A stretch of DNA of 64,000 nt from Prado023 sp963798745 (GCA_963798745.1 CAWCUF010000004.1:186001-250000); one strand, 5' to 3'; counted from the stretch's first letter, positions 17,456-26,156 are shown. Translations and numbers: made by a program. Notes: a model not told the origin generated them from the letters alone.

Positions 17456-18877
17456 ATGGTCGAGCACCTCTCACCCACGGATGCGTCGTTGCTCGCGGTG
17501 GAAGACGCTGACCACGGAATGCACCTGCAGATCATCTACGTCTTCGAGGGCCCAGCCCCGACGCGCGAGGAGTTTCGCGAAACCGTCGAGCAGCGGTTGC
17601 TCGGCGCACCCCGTTTCCATCAGCGCATCGCGCGCGTGCCTTTCAAACTAGGGCGTCCAGCCTGGGTGGACGACGAGCGATTCGACCTCGACTACCACGT
17701 CCGTCGGACGGCGTTGCCAGCACCCGGCGGGGAGGACGAGCTCCGAGAACTGTCCAACCTGCTCCTCCAACAGCGCCTCGACTCGTCTCGGGCACTGTGG
17801 GAGATGTGGTTGGTGGAAGGGCTCAGCGAGGACCGGTTCGCCGTGATCCATCGCGTCCATCACTGCCTGGTGGACGGAGTCGCCACCCAGGACCTGTCGG
17901 GGATGATGTTCTCCTCCACCCCACACGAGGACCGACCCCACAACGATGCCTGGACCAGGATCGGGTCCCCCTCTGAGACCAGCCTGGCCATTTCGGGTCT
18001 CACCGACCTGGCCGCACACTCTGGTGGAGCTCTCATGGGACTGCTGCGAGCATCGCGCTCGCCGCGGACTCTGGCGCGCGATGCAGCGGAGGGGGCGCGA
18101 ACACTGGGCACCCTCTCAGGTGTCGCCGGGGCGGTACCACACACGATCCTCAACGGTCTGGGCGGCCCGCGGCGACGTACCGATTGGGTACGTGTGCCGC
18201 TCGAGGAGTTGCGCGCGACCAAGGACGCCTACGACACGACACTGAACAACATCGTTCTGGCGGCGAGTGCCGGTGCGTTGCGGCGCTTCTTCCTGCGCCA
18301 TGGCGAGCCTCTCGTCGAGGGCATGCGAGCGATGGTTCCCGTGTCAGTCCGACTCGACGCCGACAAGGGCGCCCTGGGCAACCAAGTATCTGCCATCTAT
18401 CCGACCCTGCCGATCGGCGAGGCTGATCTGGCCAAGCGGGTCGCGGCGATCACCGCCGAGGTGACTCGACTGCGCGGTTCCCAGGGCATCGCCATGCAAC
18501 GTCTCATGGACGTGGGAGGTTTCGCACCTCCCACGATCATGGAGCAGGTTCAGCGACTGTTGCTGACCAACGCCGGCGCGCACAACCTGGTGATCTCCAA
18601 TGTCCCGGGACCGAGCAAGCCTCTCTATCTTCGTGGGCGCGAGCTCCTCGAAGTTCTGCCATCGGGAGCCACCATGCCTCGTCATGGCCTCAACTTGCCG
18701 ATGCTCTCCTACAACGGTGTCCTCTACATCGCGGTCACCTCCGATCCGGACGTCGTCACCGACGGAGCCGGGTTCGCCGCGGACCTGAGGGCTTCGTTCG
18801 GCGAGCTTCGAGATGCTGGCGCCGCCGTCGCCTCGACGAAGAAGCCTGTGCGCCGCAAAGCGCGAGCCTACGGATGA
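17456..18877 (+). CDS. WS/DGAT-family O-acyltransferase
   Basis: The 473-residue product carries the catalytic motif HHCLVDG (His at about residues 135-136) of bifunctional wax ester synthase/diacylglycerol acyltransferases and the family's C-terminal LVISNVPGPSKPLYLRGREL. Proteins of this family transfer an acyl group from acyl-CoA to an alcohol or diacylglycerol to give wax esters or triacylglycerol; some actinobacterial members act on other alcohols. The start is one base after the SnoaL-like stop codon. Here it is the likely last step, esterifying the product of the operon. Confidence 0.9.
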   Translation: MVEHLSPTDASLLAVEDADHGMHLQIIYVFEGPAPTREEFRETVEQRLLGAPRFHQRIARVPFKLGRPAWVDDERFDLDYHVRRTALPAPGGEDELRELSNLLLQQRLDSSRALWEMWLVEGLSEDRFAVIHRVHHCLVDGVATQDLSGMMFSSTPHEDRPHNDAWTRIGSPSETSLAISGLTDLAAHSGGALMGLLRASRSPRTLARDAAEGARTLGTLSGVAGAVPHTILNGLGGPRRRTDWVRVPLEELRATKDAYDTTLNNIVLAASAGALRRFFLRHGEPLVEGMRAMVPVSVRLDADKGALGNQVSAIYPTLPIGEADLAKRVAAITAEVTRLRGSQGIAMQRLMDVGGFAPPTIMEQVQRLLLTNAGAHNLVISNVPGPSKPLYLRGRELLEVLPSGATMPRHGLNLPMLSYNGVLYIAVTSDPDVVTDGAGFAADLRASFGELRDAGAAVASTKKPVRRKARAYG

Positions 18878-19734
18878 TCGAGCACGACCGCACGCTCAGT
18901 CACGGTCTGGTCAGGGTCGTCGTCCTCGGCACCGGGCCACCACTTCTGCTGATCCACGGGCTTGGAGGCACCTGGCGGAACTGGGAGGCCAACATCCGCC
19001 CGCTTGCGGCGAATCATCGAGTGATCACCCTCGATCTACCAGGCTTCGGCATGTCTGCGCCGTACGTCGGAACCGTGTCGGTGCACCGTTACGTCGACAC
19101 AATCGTAGAACTCCTCGATGATTTGTCGGTCGACCGAGCAGTTCTCGTCGGTAACTCGCTGGGCGGCCTGTTGACGATCGAGACCACAGCGCGGCATCCG
19201 GAGCGGGTCGCCGCCGTAGTCCTCGTCGACTCCGGTGGCATCCCCCTGACCTCGCTCAAAGAGCGGCTGTGGACTCTCCCCGGCTCACATCTCCTCAATC
19301 GGCTACTGCGGCGAGACCGGATCCGTCGGGCTGTGGGGAGCAGCCAGGGCCTGCGCAACATCATCTCCAAACAGATCTTCCACGATCCGTCGAAGATTCC
19401 CCTCGATCTGCTTCCGGGGCTCGTGCAAGGGCTCGGAGCGCCGGGGTTCTCAGCGGCACTTGCTGCAGGGCACACCTACGATGCCCGGCAGAGGGCGCCG
19501 CAGATCACCTGCCCCGCCATGGTGCTGTGGGGGCGTGAGGACCCGCTGCTCCCAGTCTCCATGGGACACGAATTGCACAACCTCATTCCGCAATCCCACT
19601 TCGAGGTCTGGGAACGGACCGGACATTGCCCGATGCTTGAGGATGCACACCGCTTCAATGCACTCGTCTCGGCCTTCGTACAAGACCACTGGGCGACAGA
19701 CAACAGTAGGCACATCAAAGGAAGTGGCGAATAG
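18874..19734 (+). CDS. Alpha/beta-hydrolase
   Basis: The 286-residue product overlaps the WS/DGAT gene by four bases (ATGA). The catalytic triad is visible: nucleophile Ser95 in GNSLGG, acid Asp in WGREDPLLPV and His in TGHCPMLE; the oxyanion hole is HGLGGTWRNW. The cap region is Arg-rich (NRLLRRDRIRRAVG). It resembles meta-cleavage hydrolases and esterases. The substrate may be the CoA ester or the ester made by its neighbour. Confidence 0.85.
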   Translation: MIEHDRTLSHGLVRVVVLGTGPPLLLIHGLGGTWRNWEANIRPLAANHRVITLDLPGFGMSAPYVGTVSVHRYVDTIVELLDDLSVDRAVLVGNSLGGLLTIETTARHPERVAAVVLVDSGGIPLTSLKERLWTLPGSHLLNRLLRRDRIRRAVGSSQGLRNIISKQIFHDPSKIPLDLLPGLVQGLGAPGFSAALAAGHTYDARQRAPQITCPAMVLWGREDPLLPVSMGHELHNLIPQSHFEVWERTGHCPMLEDAHRFNALVSAFVQDHWATDNSRHIKGSGE

Positions 19735-19735
19735 T

Positions 19736-20917
19736 ATGACGGGCGTCTCGATCGTTGGTGCGTTCCAGACACCTTTCGGCAAGTTCCCCGACCGCAACCT
19801 CAGGTCTCTGGCGCTCGAAGGGGTCCGCGGCGTTCTGGCGGATGCTGGGGCGACCCCTGACGATGTCGACGCTGTCTTCTTCTCGAACTCTGCCGAAGGC
19901 TACCTCACCGGACAGGAATGCATCCGCGGGCAGGTCGCTCTTCAGGAAACTGGGCTGCTCGGCAAGCCCATCATCAATGTGGAGAATGCCTGCGCCTCGG
20001 GCTCCAGTGCGTTCCAGCTCGCGTGTACCGCTGTGAGCGCGGGATCGGCGGACGTTGCGCTGGCGATCGGTGCTGAGAAGCTCACCAACCCTGACCGGGT
20101 CAAGACGTTCAGCGTCTTCAACACCGGTTGGGACATCGAGCGCTTCGGCGGCCCAGCTGACGATACTAGTCAGTCGGCCTTCATGGGCATCTACGCCCAG
20201 ATCGCCGAAGAGTACATGGCGCTCGGGGGTGCCACGGTCGAGGACTTCGCCCAGGCAGCCGTCAAAGCGCATGAGTTCGGCGCTCTGAACCCGAGCGCAC
20301 AGTACCGCGAACTGATCACGGTCGAACAAGTGCTGGCCAGTCGCCACATCGCAGGCCCATTGTCCTTATTGATGTGTTCGCCGATCGGAGATGGCGCGGC
20401 CGCCATTGTGGTTGCCTCAGCGGAGGGTCTCAAGCGCCTCAGTGGACAACCCGTCCAGGTGCGTTCCACCGTCCTCAGCTCGGGTCGGCACGACGATCAC
20501 GCCAGATCCAATGCCGTGACCCGCGCTGCGCACGAGGCCTACCGACTCGCAGGACTTGCTCCGGTGGACATCGATGTCGTCGAAGTCCACGATGCCGCTT
20601 CACCCGGAGAACTCGTCTCTACAGAGGAGCTGGGACTAGCCCCAACGGGTGAGGGCCACCTGCTCCTACGCAGCGGCCGCACAAGCCTCGGCGGCGACTT
20701 GCCTATCAACCCCAGCGGAGGATTGCAAAGCCGCGGTCACCCGGTCGGCGCCACCGGACTGGCGCAACTAGCGGAACTCACCAACCAGCTGCGCAACCGC
20801 TGTGGTGAACGACAGGCCCACCGCGCCCAGTTTGCTCTTGCCGAGAACGCTGGCGGCTGGCTCGGCGCGGGCCCAGCGGCGGCGGTCGTCACCATTCTGG
20901 GCCAATCCCGACGTTGA
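19736..20917 (+). CDS. SCP2-type thiolase-like protein
   Basis: The 393-residue product from ATG 19736 has the thiolase nucleophile Cys86 in ENACASGSS, the active-site VEVHDAASPGELV block and GHPVGATGLAQ. The usual C-terminal CxG cysteine is replaced (LAENAGG), which is typical of SCPx and lipid-transfer thiolase-like proteins rather than biosynthetic thiolases. Family members cleave or form C-C bonds on acyl-CoAs, including sterol side chains. It is the last gene of the operon; no T-rich terminator is evident after it. Confidence 0.85.
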   Translation: MTGVSIVGAFQTPFGKFPDRNLRSLALEGVRGVLADAGATPDDVDAVFFSNSAEGYLTGQECIRGQVALQETGLLGKPIINVENACASGSSAFQLACTAVSAGSADVALAIGAEKLTNPDRVKTFSVFNTGWDIERFGGPADDTSQSAFMGIYAQIAEEYMALGGATVEDFAQAAVKAHEFGALNPSAQYRELITVEQVLASRHIAGPLSLLMCSPIGDGAAAIVVASAEGLKRLSGQPVQVRSTVLSSGRHDDHARSNAVTRAAHEAYRLAGLAPVDIDVVEVHDAASPGELVSTEELGLAPTGEGHLLLRSGRTSLGGDLPINPSGGLQSRGHPVGATGLAQLAELTNQLRNRCGERQAHRAQFALAENAGGWLGAGPAAAVVTILGQSRR

Positions 20918-21332
20918 CCTGTCAAGGTGGTTCCGTGCGTGTCCACGCAAACTCAGTGTGGAGCAGCCGCCCGTTCGCTGTGGACACCGAGTCGCCCGCG
21001 TTCTTCGGCATGTTCGGATCCCAGAGGTGACACGGCAGTCGTCACCCACGCCCATAGAGGTCTGAACAACCCACTGGCTGGGCAGGCGGGAGTGCGGCGG
21101 GGGGCTTGTTGAGACGCCGGCTGGAACGGCAGCAGAACCGTGGGAGCGGCCATGGGCTCACCTCACGCGACCACCTCGCACCAGGCCCAGACCACGCCCG
21201 CCGCCGACACGGCCAGGCACCCGAACCTCACCGACGCTAGACAGATTCCGCCAGCCGCTACCGTACCGCGTCGGAGGGTGGCGAGACTCGTCAGAGAAGT
21301 GCGAGCAGCCGGTGGGCTCAGTCGGGTCTGGG
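20918..21332. other. Intergenic stretch with no supported gene
   Basis: I find no family match on either strand and no tRNA. All open frames here lack ribosome binding sites and family resemblance. Confidence 0.4.
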
Positions 21333-21490
21333 TCAGGCGACGGTGTGCAGCTCGGAGCGCAGCCCAAGGGCGTTGGTGACCTTCAGGATGGTTGACACCC
21401 CCCACTCCCACGTAGTCGAAGAGCAGCTCCGTGAGAGGCGAGATCAGGAGCGCCATCCCCTGCCCCTGGCGCGAAGCCCACACCGGGTTG
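21333..21490 (-). pseudogene. XRE-type helix-turn-helix protein, C-terminal remnant
   Basis: The minus strand encodes LLISPLTELLFDYVGVG and then, after a shift in a run of six C (plus strand), VSTILKVTNALGLRSELHTV followed by a stop at 21333. The second part is the characteristic end of HipB/XRE-like antitoxin regulators. The front half with the recognition helix is absent. It lies downstream of a Nudix remnant in the same direction. Confidence 0.4.
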
Positions 21491-21535
21491 CCCGGCGCAA
21501 AGGCGCTCCTCACCACCGAGCCACCCTCCACATCG

Positions 21536-21661
21536 GCCGGATAGCCGATGGAAGTCGGCAGGAGACTTCGTTGCGTCGCTCCCCCGCCAGACCAGATGCG
21601 CGTCCAACGATCGATTGAGCAGCACGGCGAAGGCCTTCACCTTGATCTGAGCCTCAGGCAT
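21536..21661 (-). pseudogene. Nudix hydrolase, N-terminal remnant
   Basis: The first 42 residues, MPEAQIKVKAFAVLLNRSLD then AHLVWRGSDATKSPADFHRL, match the start of a Nudix hydrolase just before its first glycine block. The Nudix box itself (GX5EX7REUXEEXGU) is missing and the frame turns into Gly/Arg-rich shadow. The gene is a truncated member of what may have been an operon with the small regulator at 21708. Confidence 0.45.
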
Positions 21662-21707
21662 GCCACAGACCGTAGGCGCAGGCGCCCAACATTGACCGTT
21701 CAGCGGT

Positions 21708-21911
21708 TCAGCCCACGTTGCGGTACTTGCGGTGCATCGTCTGTCGGGTCACCCCCAGGAGTGTGCCAATCTGCGCCCAACTGAGGCCTGCGTGGCGGGC
21801 ACGGCGAACGGCGACCTCCTCCCGGCGGGCGACCTCACGCTTGGCCTCCGAGACCGAGGCCAACTCGCCGACGACGTCGTCGGCATGGCCCGGGCCCAGT
21901 GACGTCCTCAT
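21708..21911 (-). CDS. Small helix-turn-helix protein
   Basis: From the ATG at 21911 the product is 67 residues; an ATG four codons upstream (21923) lies inside a perfect palindrome, which makes 21911 more likely. The protein is charged in its first half (REVARREEVAVRRARHAG) and ends with a helix-turn-helix LSWAQIGTLLGVTRQTMHRK. Small single-domain proteins like this act as repressors or antitoxin-like regulators. A 24-base palindrome directly abuts the start, a strong sign that the gene represses itself. Downstream are the Nudix and XRE remnants. Confidence 0.7.
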   Translation of the reverse strand: MRTSLGPGHADDVVGELASVSEAKREVARREEVAVRRARHAGLSWAQIGTLLGVTRQTMHRKYRNVG

Positions 21912-21935
21912 GGCTGTCAGCATACGCTGACAGCC
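21912..21935. promoter_or_regulatory. Perfect palindrome (operator) at the start of the small HTH gene
   Basis: GGCTGTCAGC (21912-21921) and its exact complement (21926-21935) are separated by ATAC. The site touches the first base of the start codon at 21911, so any bound protein would block transcription or translation of the HTH gene. It is a good candidate for autoregulation. Confidence 0.6.
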
Positions 21936-22086
21936 AGGCAGGTCAACTCCTGCGCCGGATGAGTCACCTCCGGAATGGACCGCCTACGGAACTGGGCTGC
22001 GCCGGACGTGGGTTTCCGCCGGCTATTGCGGTGGTGGGCAAAATTCGGTCACCATGCAGGGCAGACCGTGGAGGGGAGCAGCCGGT

Positions 22087-22881
22087 ATGACCCGCAGCAG
22101 ACAGATCGGCCCGGAGTTCGAGGCGTTCGACTTCACGCACGATGGGAGCACGTACGAGGTCTTCCGGGGGGGTTCGGGTCCAGCGGTGCTCGTGCTCCAC
22201 GAGATCCCCGGCCTGCATCCGGGGGTCATCGACTTCGCCCGGCGACTCATCGCGGCGGGGTACTGCGTCTACCTGCCGTCGCTCTTCGGGCGGCCCGCAG
22301 CCCCGGCGAATGGCCGCGAGGTCCTGCGATCGGGCATACGGGTGTGCGTGGCGCGTGAGTTCACGAAGCTGGCCGACCGCACCAGTCCTGTGGTCGGGTG
22401 GCTACGTGGCCTGGCCGCATCGGCCTACCGTGAGCGTGGTGGGCCGGGGGTGGGGGTGGTCGGGATGTGCTTCACCGGAGGATTCGCATTGGCGACCGCT
22501 CTCGAGCCGGCGGTCGTGGCCTCGGTGATGAGCCAGCCGGCCATGCCGGCGCCGATCGGGAAGGGCGGTCGGGCCGCCCTGGGTCTGGACGCCGAGGACC
22601 TGGCAAGCATCACGGCGCGGGCCGAGGATGACCTGCGTGTGCTCGGGCTCCGGTTCACCAACGACCGCGGGTGCCCGGCGGAGCGATTCGAGACGCTGCG
22701 GGCAAATCTCGGTACATCCTTCGAGGGGATCGAGATCGATTCCTCGCCGGACAACGCGGCGGGCATCGAACCGTCGGCGCATTCAGTGCTCACCATCTCG
22801 CTGGTCGACGAGCCGGGGCACCCGACCCGGGTCGCCCTCGACCGAGTCATGACATTCCTGTCCGAGCAGTTGCACCCCTGA
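22087..22881 (+). CDS. Dienelactone-hydrolase family protein
   Basis: The 264-residue product from ATG 22087 is preceded by GGAGGGGAG; the upstream ATG at 22054 is less likely. It is an alpha/beta hydrolase of the dienelactone type: HEIPGLHPG places the conserved Glu, and the nucleophile is a cysteine, Cys128 in GMCFTGG, as in true DLHs. The final His is in the EPGHPTR segment. DLHs open lactone rings in chlorocatechol and related pathways, though many genomic members act on other esters. No aromatic-degradation genes are adjacent. Confidence 0.85.
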   Translation: MTRSRQIGPEFEAFDFTHDGSTYEVFRGGSGPAVLVLHEIPGLHPGVIDFARRLIAAGYCVYLPSLFGRPAAPANGREVLRSGIRVCVAREFTKLADRTSPVVGWLRGLAASAYRERGGPGVGVVGMCFTGGFALATALEPAVVASVMSQPAMPAPIGKGGRAALGLDAEDLASITARAEDDLRVLGLRFTNDRGCPAERFETLRANLGTSFEGIEIDSSPDNAAGIEPSAHSVLTISLVDEPGHPTRVALDRVMTFLSEQLHP

Positions 22882-22994
22882 CCGATCGCGAGGCGCCAAG
22901 CCCCTGGTCAGCATCGCCGCTGTCCTCGTAGCCGGTAAGCCGACACCGGACATGCCGGTTCCTGGATCCGCCAATGACGCGTGCTCCCCACGCC

Positions 22995-23023
22995 GCTGAA
23001 CTGCTCTTGACAGTCCTTCGCGG
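22995..23023. repeat. Dispersed repeat family D, copy 1
   Basis: These 29 bases (core TCTTGACAGTCCTTCGCGG) match 30209-30237 with three differences. Both copies lie between genes in the same orientation. The function is unknown. Confidence 0.4.
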
Positions 23024-23058
23024 CCCGCGAGCCTGTGCACCCCGCGCTCGCCCGTTGA

Positions 23059-23697
23059 TCAGCGCCGCTGTCGCACAGGCAGCCGACACGTGGACGGCGC
23101 AGGGCGCGGGGCTGGCCGCAGGTCCTGCCAGGCCCACCACGCGACGAGGCCGAGCGAGCCGAGGAACGCGAGCGCGGCTGCTGCGGTCACCAGCCCGGCG
23201 AGCACGTCGGTCTGCTGGAGGAGGCCGAGGGCCCCGAGGGTGTTGTGCCAGTCGTGGCCGGCGCCCGATCCGTCGTCGCCGAACAGCGGCAGCACCATCC
23301 GCTGCGCGTCCCCCACATACACCGCGACGTTGTGCAGCGACATCCCGAGCCAGCCCAGGAGCAGGGCGGCGCCGAGGCGGTCCCCGCGCCACCAGAAGTA
23401 GCCGGCGAGCGCCATGGGAGCGGCGACCTGGACGGCGCTGCCGGCCGTGGCGACGACCAGGAAGGGTGCCCACGCGAACAGCAGGTGGCCGAACTCGTGA
23501 ACCCCGAGGTCGACCCCGGAGAGGAACGGCACCCAACCGTTGCGGGTGAAGCTCAGCCAGGCCACCGTGACGACCATGAGCGCGGAGACGCTCCAGCGCA
23601 GCACCGCGAGCGCCCGGTTGGCAGGAGCCTGCAGATCGAGCCCCCACGCGTCGGGGTCCAGCGGGGACCCCGGGTCCCGTCCTGGTGCTGCCGTCAC
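23059..23697 (-). CDS. Integral membrane protein with an HExxH motif
   Basis: From GTG 23697 the product has 212 residues and five or six membrane segments. The motif HEFGH sits at a membrane boundary (LGVHEFGHLLFAWAPF) and a second polar pair, HDWHNTLGALG, lies in a later loop. This arrangement resembles M50-like intramembrane or membrane-bound zinc peptidases, though many such proteins have no proven activity. The C-terminus is basic (PVRQRR). The frame extends far upstream to 24303, but that part overlaps the riboswitch region and lacks family features. Confidence 0.65.
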   Translation of the reverse strand: MTAAPGRDPGSPLDPDAWGLDLQAPANRALAVLRWSVSALMVVTVAWLSFTRNGWVPFLSGVDLGVHEFGHLLFAWAPFLVVATAGSAVQVAAPMALAGYFWWRGDRLGAALLLGWLGMSLHNVAVYVGDAQRMVLPLFGDDGSGAGHDWHNTLGALGLLQQTDVLAGLVTAAAALAFLGSLGLVAWWAWQDLRPAPRPAPSTCRLPVRQRR

Positions 23698-24118
23698 ACC
23701 GTCAGTCTTCGGCGGGCTGGGCGAGCGACTGAATAGTGGACATCGACGCGACCGACTAGTACGACCACGCCCGGCTCTGTCCTTCCTGCCGAACCTCGCC
23801 TCAGGCACGCACGGCACGCACGCCCTCATCCCGCACGAGGCCGGGGCGAAACGGTCGGGACTCCCCAAGACGAGGAGTGCCACCTCGTCACCGGCGGTGA
23901 TGGAGCCCGTCTGGGATGCCCTCGAGTTGATCTCCGCCTCTGCCACAACCTCGGTGCACGGCGTGCTCGTCGTCCCCTTGTCGGACATCGCCTCTCCGAG
24001 CCTGCCCGGCAATCGGCATGTGGCGCGCTCCGCCGCGTATGCGTCCACGGGCGGCCGAAAGGGGGCACCTTTGGAGCCCGTTTGGAGGGGACCCGGTGCG
24101 CGGCCTAGCATGCGCGAG
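23698..24118. other. Gene-poor stretch before the riboswitch
   Basis: No gene can be supported with confidence. On the minus strand an open frame reads MSDKGTTSTPCTEVVAEAEI from about 23988, but it has no family match and runs into the membrane-protein gene. The promoter of the metZ operon must lie near the right end. Confidence 0.35.
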
Positions 24119-24216
24119 GAACCGTCGAGAGCAGTCGAGGGGCCTGGCTCGACGACGCTGCAGCGACACCCCGGGGCCGACCTCGCTACCACGACCGGCT
24201 CGGCGGGTGACGGTTC
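24119..24216 (+). promoter_or_regulatory. Probable SAM-I/SAM-IV-type riboswitch
   Basis: GAACCGTC (24119-24126) pairs perfectly with GACGGTTC (24209-24216), as a P1 helix would. Directly after the first strand comes GAGAGCAGTCGAGGGG, then CTGGCTCGACGACGCTGC and AGCGACACC, which follow the order of conserved S-box core elements (AGAG, GAGGG, TGGC, GACG, GCAAC-like). It stands 25 bases before the first gene of an operon that ends in metZ, the usual target of SAM riboswitches in actinobacteria. High SAM would be expected to turn the operon off. I judged this by eye, so the subclass is uncertain. Confidence 0.6.
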
Positions 24217-24241
24217 TTCTGCCAGGACCGATGGAGGAGAC

Positions 24242-24529
24242 ATGACGCAACCCGACGCCACGGTCACCACGCCCGTCCCGCAGGACTCCGCGACGCCGAC
24301 CAACGCGCCCGTCCTGGTGGCCGAGCCGTCGGTCGCGCCGGAGCGCCTCGCCTACCGGCTGCTGACCGGCCCCGACGACAGGTCGTTCTGCGAGCGCGTC
24401 TCTGCCGCGCTCGCCGACGGCTACCGGCTCCACGGCTCCCCGGCCGCCACCTTCAACGGCGAGCGGGTCATCGTTGCGCAGGCAGTCGTCCTCGCTGACC
24501 GCCCCCAGGACACGGGAGAGCTGCGATGA
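24242..24529 (+). CDS. DUF1737 domain protein
   Basis: The 95-residue product starts at ATG 24242 with GGAGGAG in front. The last 55 residues (LAYRLLTGPDDRSFCERVSA, then GYRLHGSPAATFNGERVIVA) match DUF1737, a small domain predicted to bind other proteins or metals. The first 35 residues are a Pro/Thr/Ala-rich tail. It is the first gene after the riboswitch and overlaps the rhodanese gene by four bases, so it is part of the same sulfur-amino-acid operon. Confidence 0.8.
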   Translation: MTQPDATVTTPVPQDSATPTNAPVLVAEPSVAPERLAYRLLTGPDDRSFCERVSAALADGYRLHGSPAATFNGERVIVAQAVVLADRPQDTGELR

Positions 24530-24942
24530 GCTACGCCGGCGACCTGACCCCGACCGAGGCGTGGGCGTTCCTCCTGGAGAACCCGGATGCGGTCCTCGTC
24601 GACGTGCGCACGGTCGCCGAGTGGGAGACCGTCGGGATCCCGGACCTGAGCTCGCTCGAACGCCTGGTCGTCTTCGACGAGTGGGTCCAGGCACCCTCCG
24701 GGACGCCCAACCCGACGTTCCTGGCCGAGCTCGAGGAGGCCGGCCTGGCCGCGGGCGGCGGGCGCCCCGTCGTCTTCCTGTGCCGGGCTGGGCAGCGCTC
24801 GATCGGCGCTGCGACGGCCGCGACCGCCGCCGGCCTGGGCCCCGCGTACAACGTGCTGGCGGGCTTCGAGGGGGTCCGCGACGCGACCGGCCGCCGATCG
24901 GCGGGATGGAAGGCCGAGGGTCTGCCCTGGGGCACGCGGTGA
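24526..24942 (+). CDS. Rhodanese-domain sulfurtransferase
   Basis: The 138-residue product is a single rhodanese domain with VLVDVRTVAEWETVGIPDL and the active-site loop CRAGQRS, whose Cys would carry the persulfide. It probably moves sulfane sulfur in the sulfur-assimilation route served by the next gene. The stop overlaps the GTG of metZ. Confidence 0.88.
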   Translation: MSYAGDLTPTEAWAFLLENPDAVLVDVRTVAEWETVGIPDLSSLERLVVFDEWVQAPSGTPNPTFLAELEEAGLAAGGGRPVVFLCRAGQRSIGAATAATAAGLGPAYNVLAGFEGVRDATGRRSAGWKAEGLPWGTR

Positions 24943-26156
24943 GCCGCCGGCTCGACCCCGAGGGGCTGCGCCCCGACACGCTCGGCGTGCGCGGCGGGAT
25001 CCTGCGCAGCGAGTTCGAGGAGACGGCCGAGGCCCTCTACCTCACCCAGGGCTACGTCTACCCCCGCGCGGCCGACGCGGAGGCCGCGTTCGCGGGTGAG
25101 CTCGACCGCTTCGTCTACTCACGGTATGCGAACCCCACGGTCTCGATGTTCGAGGAGCGGTTGCGGCTGCTCGAGGGCGCCGAGGCGTGCTACGCCACCG
25201 CCACGGGCATGTCCGCGGTGTTCACCTCCCTCGCCGCCCTCTGCCCGTCCGGCGCGCGGATCGTCGCCGGCCGAGCGCTCTTCGGCTCCACGGTCGTCGC
25301 CCTCAACGACATCCTCGGCAAGTGGGGCGTGCGAACCGACTACGTCGACGCCCACCGGATCGACTCGTGGGCCGAGGCGCTCGCCACGCCGGCCGACGTA
25401 GTCTTCCTCGAGACCCCGTCGAACCCGATGCAGGACATCGCCGACCTCCGGGCGGTGAGCGACCTCGCCCACGCGGCGGGCGCCGTCGTCGTCGTCGACA
25501 ACGTCTTCGCCACCCCCGTCCTGCAGCGCCCCCTGGAGTTCGGGGCCGACATCGTCGTGTACTCCGCGACCAAGCACATCGACGGGCAGGGGCGCGTGCT
25601 CGGCGGGGCGATCCTCGGGCCGAAGGACTACATCGACGAGTCGGTCCAGACCCTCATCCGCAACACGGGCCCGACGATGAGCCCGTTCAACGCGTGGGTG
25701 CTGCTCAAGGGCCTAGAGACGCTCGCCCTGCGGGTGAGGGCGCAGAGCGCCGCCGCGCTGCAGGTGGCCTCCTGGCTGGAGGAGCAGGCCGCCGTCGAGT
25801 CCGTGCGCTACCCCTTCCTCGACTCCCACCCGCACCAGGCGCTCGCCAAGGCGCAGATGGCCGCCGGCGGGACGGTTGTGACGTTCACCCTGCGCATGCC
25901 CCACGACGCCGACGCCGACGCGGCCAAGAAGCGCACCTTCGCCTTCCTCGACGCGCTGCGCCTCGTCGACATCTCCAACAACCTCGGCGACGCGAAGTCG
26001 CTCATCACGCACCCGGCGACGACGACGCACCGCAGAGTCGGCCCCGAGGGTCGACGCGCCGTCGGCATCGCCGAGTCGACCGTGCGCCTGTCGATCGGCC
26101 TCGAGGACCCGGCGGACATCATGGACGACCTCGCCCAGGCCCTCGAGCACGCCTGA
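24939..26156 (+). CDS. metZ: O-succinylhomoserine sulfhydrylase (MetZ)
   Basis: The 405-residue product from GTG 24939 (VSRRLDPEGLRPDTLGVRGG) is a full-length Cys/Met-metabolism PLP enzyme. YSRYANPTVSMFEERLRLLE, ATATGMSAVFTSLAAL, VFLETPSNPMQDIADL and the PLP lysine Lys212 in SATKHIDGQGR are all present, and the C-terminus VRLSIGLEDPADIMDDL is typical. The SATKHIDGQGR motif favours MetZ over MetB or MetC. It makes homocysteine from O-succinyl- or O-acetylhomoserine and sulfide. The operon order DUF1737-rhodanese-metZ behind a SAM-sensing leader is coherent. Confidence 0.9.
   Translation: MSRRLDPEGLRPDTLGVRGGILRSEFEETAEALYLTQGYVYPRAADAEAAFAGELDRFVYSRYANPTVSMFEERLRLLEGAEACYATATGMSAVFTSLAALCPSGARIVAGRALFGSTVVALNDILGKWGVRTDYVDAHRIDSWAEALATPADVVFLETPSNPMQDIADLRAVSDLAHAAGAVVVVDNVFATPVLQRPLEFGADIVVYSATKHIDGQGRVLGGAILGPKDYIDESVQTLIRNTGPTMSPFNAWVLLKGLETLALRVRAQSAAALQVASWLEEQAAVESVRYPFLDSHPHQALAKAQMAAGGTVVTFTLRMPHDADADAAKKRTFAFLDALRLVDISNNLGDAKSLITHPATTTHRRVGPEGRRAVGIAESTVRLSIGLEDPADIMDDLAQALEHA

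Noticed and set aside
13368..20917. Olefin or beta-lactone (OleABCD-like) pathway
   Set aside because: A thiolase-fold protein, hydrolase, ligase and SDR are present, but the thiolase is SCP2-like rather than OleA/FabH-like and the ligase has ordinary acyl-CoA ligase motifs. WS/DGAT and SnoaL-like proteins have no place in that pathway.
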